Below are positions 20,675 through 30,906 of a stretch of DNA of 64,000 bases, in pieces. The stretch is from assembly GCA_033558025.1 (NCBI GenBank), contig JAUCEF010000005.1:2480001-2544000 (forward strand), given 5' to 3'. The DNA is from Phytophthora sp. 'mugwort'. Taxonomy: Eukaryota; Oomycota; Peronosporomycetes; Peronosporales; Peronosporaceae. How positions within the stretch are numbered: position 1 is the stretch's first letter; each line of letters begins with the position of its first letter. A program made the translations under genes and the position numbers. The notes under the pieces are model-generated. The model ran no database searches, was not told the origin of the DNA, and worked only from the letters and a program-made list of their open reading frames with translations.

Positions 20675-22293
20675 TTACCAGTCGTTCTTGTGGTAAAGCT
20701 TGCCCTTAATGCTGAGCTTGGCCGAGTTACGCGATCGCCGCTTGCCGCCCGCCTTTTGGCGTGCCTGGCGGTCGCGCTGCACCCGCTGCTTAATGATCTC
20801 GTTCTCCACGGCGAACGAATCCTGCCCATCATCATCGTCATCATTGCCGCTGACATCCTGATCGGATCCGTCGGCGTCGCCATCCAGAGTCGTGGCTTCA
20901 ACTCCCTGTACTAAGTCGGGCAATTCCGCCTCCTCGTCATCCTCATCCTCACCCTCGCCTTCCTCTTTGCTTTCGCCCTCGAAATCCTCGTCGTCGCTGT
21001 CACTTTCCTCAAGGTTCTGGTGAGCCGAGAAAATCGATAGCTGTATGTGATAACAACACAAATCATCAGTCAGCCTTGTAACTTTACATTCTGTTAGACC
21101 AGTAGAATTTTACGTCGTGCACTTTTTCGCCGAACTCCTTGCCGAAGCCGCTTGCCTCCACATCCTCGTCCAATCGGACGTTCTCATCTGCTACAATGTC
21201 CTTTAGCTTCGGAATACGCTATACCAGAAAAAGACATAAAAGGTAAGCATAATCGCCAATACGTTCGCCTTTATCAAACTCGTTATAATAGCAACACAAC
21301 GTACGTCGGGGGTATACGCGCCGCCTTGCAGCCGCGAGAAAAACTTGATAAGCCCGTGCACATCGCGATCAAACAGCCTGAAAGCAAGAAAATCGTGTCA
21401 GCATGCGTTCACAGCAAACACGTCAAAACTGCACTCACTCAGCAGCGTTCGGGTGCGAGGTCGAGATCATCTGCGGGAAATCAATCATGGTGATCTTTCC
21501 ATCATCTCCGATCATGATGTTAAATTCGTTAAAGTCACAGTGCACCAGCCCATACTCCGCCAGTCGCACCACAATTGACATAGCCGTGTCGTAAGAGTCC
21601 TTCGAGTTGGCAAGACGGCGCACTTGGTTCAGCGGGTAGCCATCCACGAGGCTCATGCAGATGGCGTGGCGGTTGCAGTCAATAGGCGTCGGCGTCGGGA
21701 AGTCGCGGTCGTACAGAGCCTGCAAAACAGCAAACGGTAAGCTACACCACACACAATAAAATATAATCGCGTTGAAGCTGCATCTACCATCGCCTCCTTA
21801 CCTTCAAGAAGGCGTACTCCTTCATAGCAGAGAGGCGCGACATATAGAACCAGCTGACTGACTTGCGGTTCTTGAGGTAGTCTCGCTTGGCCTTGACGGC
21901 GCGGAACGACGTGCGTCCGAGGCGGTGGAACTTAATGGCCACCTCCGTGCCGTCCTCCTGCGTGGCAAGGTAGATATCGGACTCTTTGCCAACGCCAATC
22001 TGGCGGCCCAGACCCGTGATGTGGCCGCGCTGCAGGAACACGCGCAGAGCCAGGTAGTCGTATCCGCTATATGTGAGGCGGAAGCCGTCGTAGGCGTTGC
22101 CGTCGTGCGCGATAAGCTTGTTGCGCAGTAAGTGGGAAAGGATTTTCTGAACGCCGCCGTGGCGCAGCTTGGCGATGCTGGCGATCAACTCCAGGGGCAC
22201 CACCTCGTGGTTCTTCATGCCCATCTCGATGGCCGTCAGCACGCGGAAGTGCTCCTTGGTCAGGTAGCGCATGGCAGTCACGTCGAGCTTCAT
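20675..22293 (-). CDS. RIO2: RIO2 atypical protein kinase/ATPase (5 exons)
   Basis: Exons (minus): 22293-21802, 21719-21439, 21377-21305, 21218-21114, 21016-20675, in frame, 430 aa. RIO2 binds pre-40S ribosomes and is needed for the last cytoplasmic steps of small-subunit maturation. The N-terminal winged helix (MRYLTKEHFRVLTAIEMGMK) precedes the RIO kinase domain: ATP loop IGVGKESDIYLA, Lys in EVAIKFHRLG, hinge MSLVDGYPLNQV, catalytic HCDFNEFN (Asp226) and metal-binding IDFPQ (Asp244), then TSHPNAAELFDRDV. The C-terminus has the acidic stretch and basic end (KRRSRNSAKLSIKGKLYHKN) usual in eukaryotic RIO2. The first 171 bp upstream is shared with the divergent TPR gene. The donor chosen for exon 4 (GTAAAA) is weak but keeps the frame. 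Confidence 0.95.
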
Positions 22294-22464
22294 GGTAGTC
22301 GACTAGGCAGCTTGCTGTCTTCTTGTGTCGCTTCCAGTCAAAGTCGGGATGACGCAATCTCACCTAAAAGAGCTAATCAGAAGGTAGTATATATTCCGTT
22401 ATATAGGTTTACGCATTGACAGTTTTAGAGCAGTGCACGGTGTATTAACCTCGTGTGCTGCAGC

Positions 22465-23212
22465 ATGGTGGCGCCAGTTCGGTTCTCGTTGAGACCGTCG
22501 AAGAAGCGGCGGCGACAGGATGGAAGCGATGAGAAGAAGGCTCTGCAGGACTCGACGTGCGGCGCATTTTCCACGGCCACGGAGCTGCAACTGGAAGAAA
22601 GCAAGAGTAGAATGAAGCGCCGAGTGGGGCTGCTCGAAGATGTCCAAGCCAAAATGAAGCTCCTGAAGGACGAGGGCAATATACTCGCAGCGTCTGGGAG
22701 GTTTCGGGCGGCAATAGACAGGTGGCAGGAAGCGCTCGATGTGGATCCGGATAACGCAACATTGTACGAGCTGTTGGCGCAAGCATCCATGGCGTTGTAC
22801 GAGGATTTCCATGCCGTCCGGTTCGCACGCAAAGCGACCGAGTTGGCGCCAACGTGGAGTGATGGATTCCTCACTCTTGCGCGGTGTCAGCTGAACTTCG
22901 GCGAGTTGTCACTAGCTCTTGAAGCTCTTAAGCAGGTCGGTCTGACGGTTCGCCAGTGTTTTGTGATTGATTGCGCAGCTCCTTACCTTGCCTCGATCGC
23001 TTTTGGTATTTGGCTAGGCTGTCGAGCTGAATGGAGGGGTGGAGACCGAGGACATGGCGTCTGATCGCCGGGATGTTGAGGAACTGCTTGTTAAACAAGA
23101 AGAGGTGCTGCGCAAGCGCGACGAAGAAGCGGCGCACGAAGTAGAAGCGAACAAACTGCAGGTCATCTCGTGCTTCAAGCACCTGAGTCTTCGAGCCAAG
23201 GCAATTAATTGA
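22465..23212 (+). CDS. TTC33: TPR protein, TTC33-like (2 exons)
   Basis: Exons 22465-22935 and 23018-23212 (phase 0), 221 aa. A basic N-terminus (RPSKKRRRQDGSDEKK, nuclear-type) is followed by about three tetratricopeptide repeats: AKMKLLKDEGNILAASGRFR/AAIDRWQEALDVDPDN, ATLYELLAQASMALYEDFHA/VRFARKATELAPTW and SDGFLTLARCQLNFGELSLA/LEALKQ. It ends in a charged helix (VEELLVKQEEVLRKRDEEAA). Length and layout match TTC33 (osmosis-responsive factor-like). The nearest in-frame codon upstream is a GTG at 22453, so the ATG at 22465 is used. Divergent from RIO2 across 171 bp, so the two may share a promoter. Partners are unknown. Confidence 0.87.
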
Positions 23213-23643
23213 CTTAATCAAAGTAAGCCGAAATGAGTGGAGCAGATAAGTATGGACAGTATATTAAAAACGGTGGAGCTGACTTGGTAGACATTCGTCC
23301 ACTGCGCGAGAGGGCACAACTAGGTAAGGAGGCGGGGATCTATATACTATAGCAACTAACTTACAATACCGCCGGGCTTCGGGCGTGCCCGATCCGGTCA
23401 ATCTTCCCCGCCTCTGTCAACACCTTGTCTCCCGCCACACGTGGACGAGGATAACTCCATATATACATAGGATATACACATTCGAGCAAGCGTCTGCAGA
23501 CGCACCGGCGATCACTTCCGTTGGTGAGAAGAAGAGTTCGCGGCGAGTGCTAAGCTTGGCGTTGTCTGCCAGTGTAGTGTGGCTTAATGGTTCTTCAATC
23601 AATCTGGTAGCTGGCAGACGCCTGAATGTGACTTGCTCGTTGT
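23213..23643. other. Intergenic (convergent) stretch, no gene seen
   Basis: About 430 bp between the TTC33-like stop and the MYB stop. It has only short frames on both strands with no domain signal. It includes a GC-rich part around 23,365-23,420 and nothing else I recognise. Confidence 0.5.
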
Positions 23644-24813
23644 TTACGAGCAGAGTTTGTTGCCTTCAATTGCGTACGACGAAGGCTCGCCGTGGGCGGA
23701 ATCGTAGGACGACGCGTAGTCGTCCTGGTGATCCGTGATAAAGTGTATGTACGACCGCTTGCGGGACCCACTGCGCTCGGCATCTGGCTGTCTTGCTGGC
23801 CGCGGCGCATAACAATCGTAAGGCTCATAGTCGGCTTTGTTGCCTTCCGCTTGCGGCTCGTGTCTCGAGTCGATCTTCTGACTCATGAGGAAGCACAGTG
23901 TTGTTGCAGCCGCGGCAATGTATTCTTGGTCCACGGGATCGCAATTACCAGGATCCAGACGCCGCACTTTCTTTCGTGGGGTCTTGCATGGGCTGTCTTG
24001 GACGGCACCATGCTCTGGAGTGGACGGGGCCGTGTTGCTGCCATTTGCGGACTCTGCTCCCGTAGATCCAGCCTGCTGCTCAGCAGCCAGAGTAGCGATG
24101 TCGGGGGTTTTGCCACTCTGCTTCTTTTCAGCTTTAAGCTTGGCCACTTTGAGCAAGTACTTCTGGGCATGTGTGCGGACTTGGGTCACGGACCGTGTGC
24201 GGACCACTTGCTGAACGCGTTTCCACTTGTGTCCGTGAATGCGGAATCCCTCCAGGAAGCGCTCATGCTCGTCGGCAGTCCAGCGACCTCCGCGGATCGA
24301 CTGGTTAGCGTTGCCGCCGCGTGCACTTGCCACCGTGTTTTCTACCTCCTGCTCTGCCTCTTCTTCATCGACAGGTGCCGGGGCAATGCGCCGTGAATTA
24401 GGCGACCGCGACGTCTGTTGAGCTGGAGACGAGTCGGCGCTGCGTCTTTGCTGGTGGTGGCGAGTAGATACATATTGGTTCTCCTCCTCGTAGTACTGCG
24501 GGGACGGAGACAGCTCTGATTTGGTGAGCAGCGGCTTGCCGAAGCTGTGAAGCGACGGGAGGCTGAACGTGGGCATGGCGCTGGTGGAGGCACTGCTGGA
24601 GCTGCTGCGGTTGAGGATGTTGGCAAGGCCGAAGCCGGAGGAGCCGCGCCACGGTTCTGATTCCTGAGCGGTTGGAAGGGCAGCAGAGGTTAGCACCTCG
24701 AGTTTAATAAGATTTGCGTCGTGACGGTGAGCGCGCACCTTTTTCAGTGGCACAACGTGATCGTCTCGCCTGTAGATGTCGTCGCCGTAGGCTTCTCGCT
24801 TGACGCGGTCCAT
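23644..24813 (-). CDS. SHAQKYF-class single-repeat MYB transcription factor
   Basis: Read as one exon, 389 aa. Residues about 165-228 form one MYB/SANT repeat: RGGRWTADEHERFLEGFRIH, GHKWKRVQQVV and the diagnostic third helix VRTHAQKYLLKV (THAQKY, the SHAQKYF type), so it should bind DNA in the nucleus. The flanks are low-complexity Ser, Gln and His (STRHHQQRRSADSSPAQQ) and a basic patch (KTPRKKVRRLDPG). The family occurs in plants and oomycetes and is expanded in Phytophthora. An optional 75-nt segment, 24,743-24,669, begins GTGCGC and ends CAG without an in-frame stop; it could be an unspliced or retained intron. On the minus strand just upstream there is an AT-rich TATATATTTA. The targets are unknown. 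Confidence 0.9.
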   Translation of the reverse strand: MDRVKREAYGDDIYRRDDHVVPLKKVRAHRHDANLIKLEVLTSAALPTAQESEPWRGSSGFGLANILNRSSSSSASTSAMPTFSLPSLHSFGKPLLTKSELSPSPQYYEEENQYVSTRHHQQRRSADSSPAQQTSRSPNSRRIAPAPVDEEEAEQEVENTVASARGGNANQSIRGGRWTADEHERFLEGFRIHGHKWKRVQQVVRTRSVTQVRTHAQKYLLKVAKLKAEKKQSGKTPDIATLAAEQQAGSTGAESANGSNTAPSTPEHGAVQDSPCKTPRKKVRRLDPGNCDPVDQEYIAAAATTLCFLMSQKIDSRHEPQAEGNKADYEPYDCYAPRPARQPDAERSGSRKRSYIHFITDHQDDYASSYDSAHGEPSSYAIEGNKLCS

Positions 24814-26445
24814 ATTGGCTAAATATATACTCCCACGGGGTTGATGTGCGTGTCACTAACGGCGGTCACGTCGGTGAAGAGCCGTACGAAACGTCAGAGG
24901 GAATGTTGAGTGCTGAGTCTGCTGCAACAAGCAAAGTCGATGTGAGAACGGATCTTGGAGAGTCTCGGAGTGAATTGCGAACGGATGCGGCGGCGGCGTG
25001 CTTTGGGATGGATGGATCCACTCCCTCACTCCTTCCGCAACCACAAGCACACACTGAGCGAGGCCAGCTGGTGCGTGTAGCAAACACAGACATGCATACA
25101 GTGGCGGCGGGGCCATATACAGCAGTCGAGAGCTTACCTGGGTGTCGCGACCTGAGCTGGCTGGCGAAACCTCGTTCGACGGCCTGGCGTTCTGTTCCGC
25201 TCTCAGTGCTTTTTGCGCTTTGTGTGGTCTGGGCGGAGACAAGATATCGACCGTCGAGCCTGACGGTTTGTTTGCCTTGGCTCACCTCGTTCGTTCGCGT
25301 ACGCTGGCCCCCATAGTGAGCCCAAGTTATTTTAGAGATAATTCAGTTTTCTTGGCGGTTAGGGCAGAAGCCCTCTCGCCCGAGATGGCAGAGCCGGGCC
25401 GGCCACTGCGTTGGCAACATCACTGGATGGCATCGCGGCGTCGTAAGGAAGAAGATCGCGAGCATGAGACCAGCAGCAGAGGCGACCGTGCTCCGCCTGT
25501 CGAGCGCCGCCAGGCTGTCGTGCACTGCGAAAGACACTATTTCCATCCAAAGGCGGTGCGGTCGCAGTCTGGAGGCTGTGAGCCACGGTATTCTTTCCAT
25601 AATTCCTCCTCAATTGATGCGGTACCACGCGGTCAAGTCAAGTCACGTCGCTTCCGAAGATCGACCAGCGGCCGCGGCGCTGTGTTTAAAGCAGGGATTC
25701 TACTCGTCAAGCATAGAAGTCCAGGCGCAGGGTTTTATATCCCCAGTAGATTTTGGCAGGTGGCGCGGGAGGGGTAGATACCGTAGGTCGAGGGCCCGAA
25801 TGTAAATTTCAGTACACTGTCAATAGCGAAGACGAGAAGCGGAGCCGCTCGGGAGCCAGCACTGGAGGGTGCACCTGATAAAGGCGACAGAGATAGTGCG
25901 TGTGATGGGAATGAGAAAGATTGGCCGTGCATGCTGCCGATTGGCTGGTCCGAAAAGGCGTAGGGAAGGCAAAAGTATCTTGCCAAGAGTTCAGTTCAAC
26001 GGTCCAGTTCACCACTCGCAGCGATTTGCAGCCAGCCGCTTGATCGACAGATGCAAGGTCGCTTTCGGCCAGCAGTGAAGAACATGGTGCTGCCACCTGC
26101 CGCAGATCCGATCTCCTCTGCCCCGCTCGACCGGGTTGCCACTCTGGGTAAAGCTCTATCTTTTTCGCAGAGGCTGAATCCACGGGCCTTGAAGGTAGGA
26201 TCTGCACCCTTAATGGGATGGCTCTTCTCCTGCTCGTCGATCGCTACCGTCAGCGTGGCGATACGCCTCCACAACACGACGCGCAGAGTAGTCCACCCTA
26301 GCCAATAAAAAGCCAGCGCTGGCATATCCGATCTAATTTAGGAGTCGCTATTATTGCCCACTGATCACCGTGGTGCGCAACAATCAGCGCTGGCAAGGTT
26401 AGAAGCAGTATGAACAACACTGCCGCCTGCCGATAAACTGCCACG
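24814..26445. other. Long divergent intergenic region, no gene supported
   Basis: 1.6 kb between the MYB gene and the next plus-strand gene. Several open frames of 80-210 codons overlap on both strands between 24,846 and 26,330. None shows a domain, signal peptide or consistent splice pattern, and they are mutual shadows in GC-rich sequence. It may hold regulatory DNA or a small lineage-specific gene I cannot recognise. Confidence 0.45.
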
Positions 26446-27458
26446 ATGGACAAGTCGGGGCTGGTCGCGTTCGAGCGCGAAAAGCGACTGTACAAGGACG
26501 CCTACGTGGAGAATTTTCGCTCGCTGCGCTATTTCCCATCGCTGGCCACCATCGGCGCCGGCCGGACGGACGACAACGGCATCGTCTTGGTGCAGGAGCC
26601 GCCGCTTCTGGCCGCTGCCGAGCTCGCGCCTCCGAAAAATCTGCGACCGAGGTTCAAAGACGTCGCGAGCCGCCTCATCCCGCCAAACTCGGTCCGTCTT
26701 TCTTGAAGTTTAGGGATTCGCGTCGACCTGACGATCGCACAATTCACTGATGTCTGCTTTGCTCGTGCATGGATCCGCTGGCAGCTGGAGGAAATCTTTG
26801 ACATCACGCCGCCGCTGACAACGTTTCGGTCCGCCATCATGTGCAAGCACACCAAGGCTCGCCAGGAACGTCGCGCGGCCGGAGCCACCTCTGGCGGAGT
26901 GTCCGAGGCCGGCCAAGCCGCCGCTTCCAGCCGATACGGGGCTCACATCAACACGGTGCGTCTACGGTACAGCTCCAGGGCTATCCAATCCTCTGTTTAT
27001 CTTCCCACTGGAGCGTGACACTAGATTCATGCATGCACACGACCGACAGCCAGGCGTATTCAAGCCCACCAGCGAGGTGGAGGCCAAGGTCGCCATTCAG
27101 CGCAAGGTCACCTACGACGGACAGCCGTTCCAGGACAAACCGCGTTCGATACGATCGGTACGACGACACGACTGCAACGGGTTAAATCCGTGGTCTTTAT
27201 TTGCCAGGCTAATATTTCTCGCTATGCCTGTAGGTCGTGTTGCGCACAGACGCGCCTCCGCCGTGGACACACAGCAACCCCTCGAGCGCTCGGAAAGATA
27301 TTAGCGGCCGAACATCGTTCAACGTTCCAGCCGAGGGCCCCATCAAGGCCGACCGCAAATACACGCAAGAATTCATACGCCTTAGCATGGAGGCATATCA
27401 CGCCGGCCGACGCTATGCTGGTAAGGATGGCAAGGGAGACTCGCGGCGCGACGATTAG
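26446..27458 (+). CDS. Unrecognised conserved-looking protein (4 exons)
   Basis: Exons 26446-26691, 26785-26955, 27014-27157 and 27234-27458, GT..AG, all phase 0, 261 aa. I do not recognise a domain. The product is soluble, basic and Pro-rich with little predicted order: MDKSGLVAFEREKRLYKDAY at the start, then PRFKDVASRLIPP, EEIFDITPPLTTFRSAIMC, an Ala/Gly-rich linker, QPGVFKPTSEVEAKVAIQRK, VVLRTDAPPPWTHSNPSS and IKADRKYTQEFIRLSMEAYH. No signal peptide or membrane segment. The consistent phase of all introns and low stop density make it a real gene. The short Pro/Arg/Tyr motifs recall small microtubule-associated proteins of flagella, but that is a guess. The third exon's acceptor (GGAG before 27014) is the least certain junction. 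It is the last ordinary gene before a 14-kb repeat block. Confidence 0.75.
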
Positions 27459-28356
27459 CTCATTTAACCACTATTTTATTATACAATATTACTGTATAGT
27501 TTTTAGTTTTTGGCAGTTGACGGCGCGAACTGAATATATAATTATAATACGACATCATCCCACGGTATGGTCCACCCTCATTTCAGGGGCGACGACGTAC
27601 CGCCGATAAAGCGATCGCCAAGTAGTATCACCAGCTTTCATTGGTCAGACAGAATGGGGCTCAATACCAGGTTCACACTTCATTCCAGCTCGGCCAGCTT
27701 TTTGGTGTGGTGCAGTAGCTCGCGCGAGTACGGTAGGCTTCGATGCGATGGTGAGCTCCAACCAACGACAGGTAAACAAATAATGAGAAAATTACTGTAG
27801 GACCCCTACTAAGTACCGCATCGCGAATTACAATTTCAGCCAATAGCGACGGTTTATTTATTGCATGTGGCGTTGAGCTACATTTCAAGGTACTGTAGCT
27901 CCTCTCAAAAGTGTCACCCGATCTGCACAGGGATTAGGTATCTGAGATGCTTCGCCGAAATCACATACAGCACGAGCTTAATGGTACACAATACGGCTCT
28001 CTAATATCACGTTGCCGAAGTGACCAGATGCGGTGAGGTGAGCGCCGCACCGGAATCTCACGGGTGAGGGCACACGCGAAGCTCAGCTTCGGCATAGAGC
28101 TTCGTCGATCTACTGACTCGGTGCCCTGTAAGTTTACGCGGCGCAACGCTGATATTGACTGACTTAGTGGACTCTTCAATTGGATTAGTACGATATGGAA
28201 CGTTATTGACTTGTTTGGCCCTAGCATTGCTAACACCTATTCTTCGGTACCACACCTAATCGTAGCTGCCGCTACTACAGTGGAATCAAATGAGTAGACA
28301 CTGGTAGCATCGTCGCTAGACTCGATGGAATCAGGTGCAGCACTCTTGCCAATGTG
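27459..28356. other. Start of repeat-rich desert, nothing identified
   Basis: AT-rich sequence with only short frames (up to about 90 codons) and no domain signals on either strand. No terminal repeats were spotted. Confidence 0.5.
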
Positions 28357-29154
28357 TCATTCTCCGAATTGTATCCACGATTGCATTGGTGCCACGCCGC
28401 TACCGTCAAGGCAAGGACGTGTGTCATCGAGGAGACCGGCTTTCCGAAAGCCGCTGATGATTGTGCCGGTGTCAGCCCGCTCGAGGTATCTGCTATCCAC
28501 GCGATGATGTATCGCCGTTTTTGGAGCACTCAAGTCGAAGTTGGGTATTGATGCTTGGTGTCGCTTCAATCGGTGTGGCCTGATGTTCCGTATCAGAATC
28601 CGCGTCTGGGCTGTTCGAGTCCGAATTGCGCCATGCACCCCACTCGCGAACGACGGTACCTGCCGCGCCCTGGCCCAAGTTGACTCATTCCAGTCGAGGC
28701 ACGGCGCTATCAGGAGTCACGCGAGGTACTACATCGGGTGCATGATCGCAGGTACCTTACGCATCGCAGATCCCTCGAGGCAAGTTTGCTCTTCTGTATT
28801 CTGCATGCTAGCTTGTTGCCGTTGGTATTCTTCAATCTGCTCTTGCAGGCAACTCACCCAGTCTTTTCTTAGAACATCCATCATCGGCTTGTTCCACGCG
28901 ATGTCTGCCGGCTGGCAAACATAATACGGGTATCGTGGCGGGACCTTGCCGAGTAAAACGCCAATTGAATCTGCATAGTGAACGACGCTTTTAGGCGCGT
29001 CTCCGCGAGGCCGCTCAGTTGCTGCCCGTGGATAACTCCCTGACCACGACTTCGTGCTCGCCGCCGAACAGATCGAGTTCGGTCTGAACAAGGACCAGTC
29101 TGTGCGAATGCACCAATGGAACCCCACGCACCCGATCGTCGGAGGGAACATCAA
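28357..29154 (-). pseudogene. Relic of a pogo-like DDE_1 transposase (C-terminal part)
   Basis: The minus strand carries the end of a pogo/Tigger-type DDE_1 transposase in broken frames. From upstream: LLGKVPPRYPYYVCQPADIAWNKP near 29,000-28,870 (the PP..T..CQPAD..W block before the last catalytic residue), then DVLRKDWVSCLQEQIEEYQR, and in another frame GTIISGFRKAGLLDDTR near 28,460-28,410, the usual C-terminal TI..GF.KAGL motif. Stops and frameshifts separate these. The catalytic N-terminal half was not found. The same blocks recur at 58,347-59,578 (PPRYTHCCQPADISWNKP, KAVKGGFKYVGFLF), confirming the family. Confidence 0.72.
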
Positions 29155-29251
29155 GCTGGCGTATCCCCCCCCCCCGCGATATTGTTGACTGAACGTCGCT
29201 GACGAAACTAAGAAGAACGAAGACTCCGTCCGGGCCAGTCTACTTGAGCAG

Positions 29252-29644
29252 ATGCGTCGGGCCTCCTTCTTCGAGTGCTACGCGCTCGCGTGCCCAGTGG
29301 AACGAGCGCACACGTTCGAAACCGACAGCAACAGCTGTGCGCTGTGCGGGGTCACGAAGCAGCGGCTCAGGTGCGAGACGTTGGGTACTACCATAAATAT
29401 TTGTCGGCGTACATGTTTAGCGGCAGGACGGCATTGCAGATGGCATGTTCGCACCCTGTCGAGCTGCTATAGACCTGTCCAAGGCCCCCGCCGAACCGCA
29501 AGCGCTGACGAACGCGCCGCAGAACAATTGCAGCTGGAGTTGCTAGTGTCCAGTCTCGACAAGCTCTACAGCATCCTCGACCTCGACATGCTTGCCAAAG
29601 AGACTAACTACCCCCCGCAGGTGAAGCCGTACGTGCGGCTATAG
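29252..29644 (+). pseudogene. Possible zinc-finger fragment of a transposon protein
   Basis: A 130-codon plus-strand frame with SNSCALCGVTKQRLRCETLG; after a one-step frame change it continues as YYHKYLSAYMFSGRTALQMA. The CxxC...C pattern and the following aromatic stretch suggest a small zinc-binding module, of the kind found at the ends of some transposases. I could not assign the family. The frame ends inside the left terminal repeat of the adjacent MITE-like element. Confidence 0.25.
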
Positions 29645-29945
29645 ACAACGACTAAAAAACAGCCGGCAAATGCTGAACCCCATCCCACATAGTATAGTTC
29701 AGCTACTGCACCCGACAGAAAAACTCCGCACTGACAGAAGGCAGGATTGTATGAAATGACGTCCTGTTGGAAAACAAAAGGGCTGATTTGTTAGATAATT
29801 ATATAAATCTCGTTGCTTGATTGGTTTAAATTACATTCTCTAGAATTCTATTGGCTAATTTATGAATTCGATTTAACTATGGGAGTTGTGAACATGGATC
29901 GGCAAACGCCGAGTTTTTCGTTGCGGGCTTTTTAGTCGTTGTCTG
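29642..29945. mobile_element. 304-bp MITE with pogo-type terminal inverted repeats and TA duplications
   Basis: The left end 29642-29658 is TAGACAACGACTAAAAA. The right end 29929-29945 is its inverse with one mismatch (reverse complement CAGACAACGACTAAAAA). Both ends are flanked by TA (29640-29641 and 29946-29947), the target duplication of Tc1/mariner/pogo elements. The interior is AT-rich and non-coding. The first ten bases match the ends of the 6-kb structure at 35,270-41,248 (CRGACAACGAC), so both probably depend on the same transposase, plausibly one of the pogo-like families whose relics occur in this window. Confidence 0.75.
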
Positions 29946-30230
29946 TACTGTACTCGCAGTATATGTGTGGACCACGCCGGCTACCCAGTGCTGAGTTTTT
30001 GCGGTCGCCTCATCGATTAGATTGGCTCGTGCTCCGGCGTCTCCGTTTTTGCATGGCGAAGCTGATAGCTGACTGGGCTTGGGATCGACGTTGGGACGTC
30101 CGAGACTTGCCACACCACAAGTTGTCCTCGAGGAGGTCGTGTCGAAGGTGCAGAAGTCGAGGCAGTCACATCCCGTTGAACCTAGGAGCGTTCTAAGGCC
30201 TGTTAGCGCCAACTAGCTCCGTGTGAGCGC

Positions 30231-30527
30231 TTACAAGCGTCCACGATGTCGGCGCAGTCCACCGCGGAGGCGGCTTTCCGTCTCCCACATATTACCGGAC
30301 GAGGGATAGCCGCGCCATTTCACCGGATACTGGTCGATGCCCGCACACCTCCGATTTTCCACCAGCTTCTGCACATGGAAATACTGCCCCCCATCACTAT
30401 CCAGTAGGGGTGGAGGAGGCCGGACCGGCCGACTGGTTCGGGAAACATTGCGGAAGCGATGGCAAGTTACCATAGCCTTTTGGACGTTCATGAAGCCCTT
30501 CGAAAATGCCAAGCTTTCATACCGCAA
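30231..30527 (-). pseudogene. Chromodomain remnant of a Ty3/gypsy-type (chromovirus) integrase
   Basis: The minus strand encodes YFHVQKLVENRRCAGIDQYP followed by VKWRGYPSSGNMWETES. This is the chromodomain signature (Y.V..L...R...G...Y.VKWRGYP.S.NTWE) found at the C-terminus of chromovirus integrases, with the usual Pro-rich linker before it (RPVRPPPPLLDSDGGQ). Upstream reverse transcriptase and integrase core were not found, and no LTRs were spotted, so this is an isolated tail. Confidence 0.72.
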
Positions 30528-30559
30528 TGGTTGTCAGCCGATGTGAAGCTAAACCGGCA

Positions 30560-30906
30560 CGAATACGATATCCAAAGGAATTCTTCTCGTCTCTATCTGT
30601 TCCGTCAACGGCCGTGACATTTGGAAAATACACTAAGTTATCGACACCGTTAACGTCTGTCAGTGGTTTCGTGATGAAGGTGCCAATCATTTTCCGTCCG
30701 TCGCGTTGCTTGCCCGAATTTGGGTGGGTTGGAGCTCAATGACTGCCGTCAAGAGCTGGTTTGTTCGTCAGGCGGTATTGCCATGTGTACGTTGCGCGCA
30801 CGTACGGACAAGGCGCGCAGAGAAGCAGCTATTGCTCAAGCATAATAGCCGAGTGATTGAGAGGATTGAAACATTAAAAGCTGATGCAGCTCACACTTCC
30901 AACTGA
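30560..30906 (+). pseudogene. hAT-like transposase C-terminal relic
   Basis: In shifting plus-strand frames I read WFRDEGANHFPSVALLARIW, then SSGGIAMCTLRARTDKARRE and LLKHNSRVIERIETLK. Order and spacing resemble the hAT dimerisation domain (W...FP.LA.LAR..L....S...ERVFS.AG......R..L....A..L..L). The ERVF part is not intact and at least two frameshifts are needed. The assignment rests on the overall pattern only. Confidence 0.42.

Noticed and set aside
24846..25805. Several 80-210-codon open frames on both strands upstream of the MYB gene
   Set aside because: They overlap each other in GC-rich DNA, show no domains, signal peptides or splice pattern, and look like chance openness.
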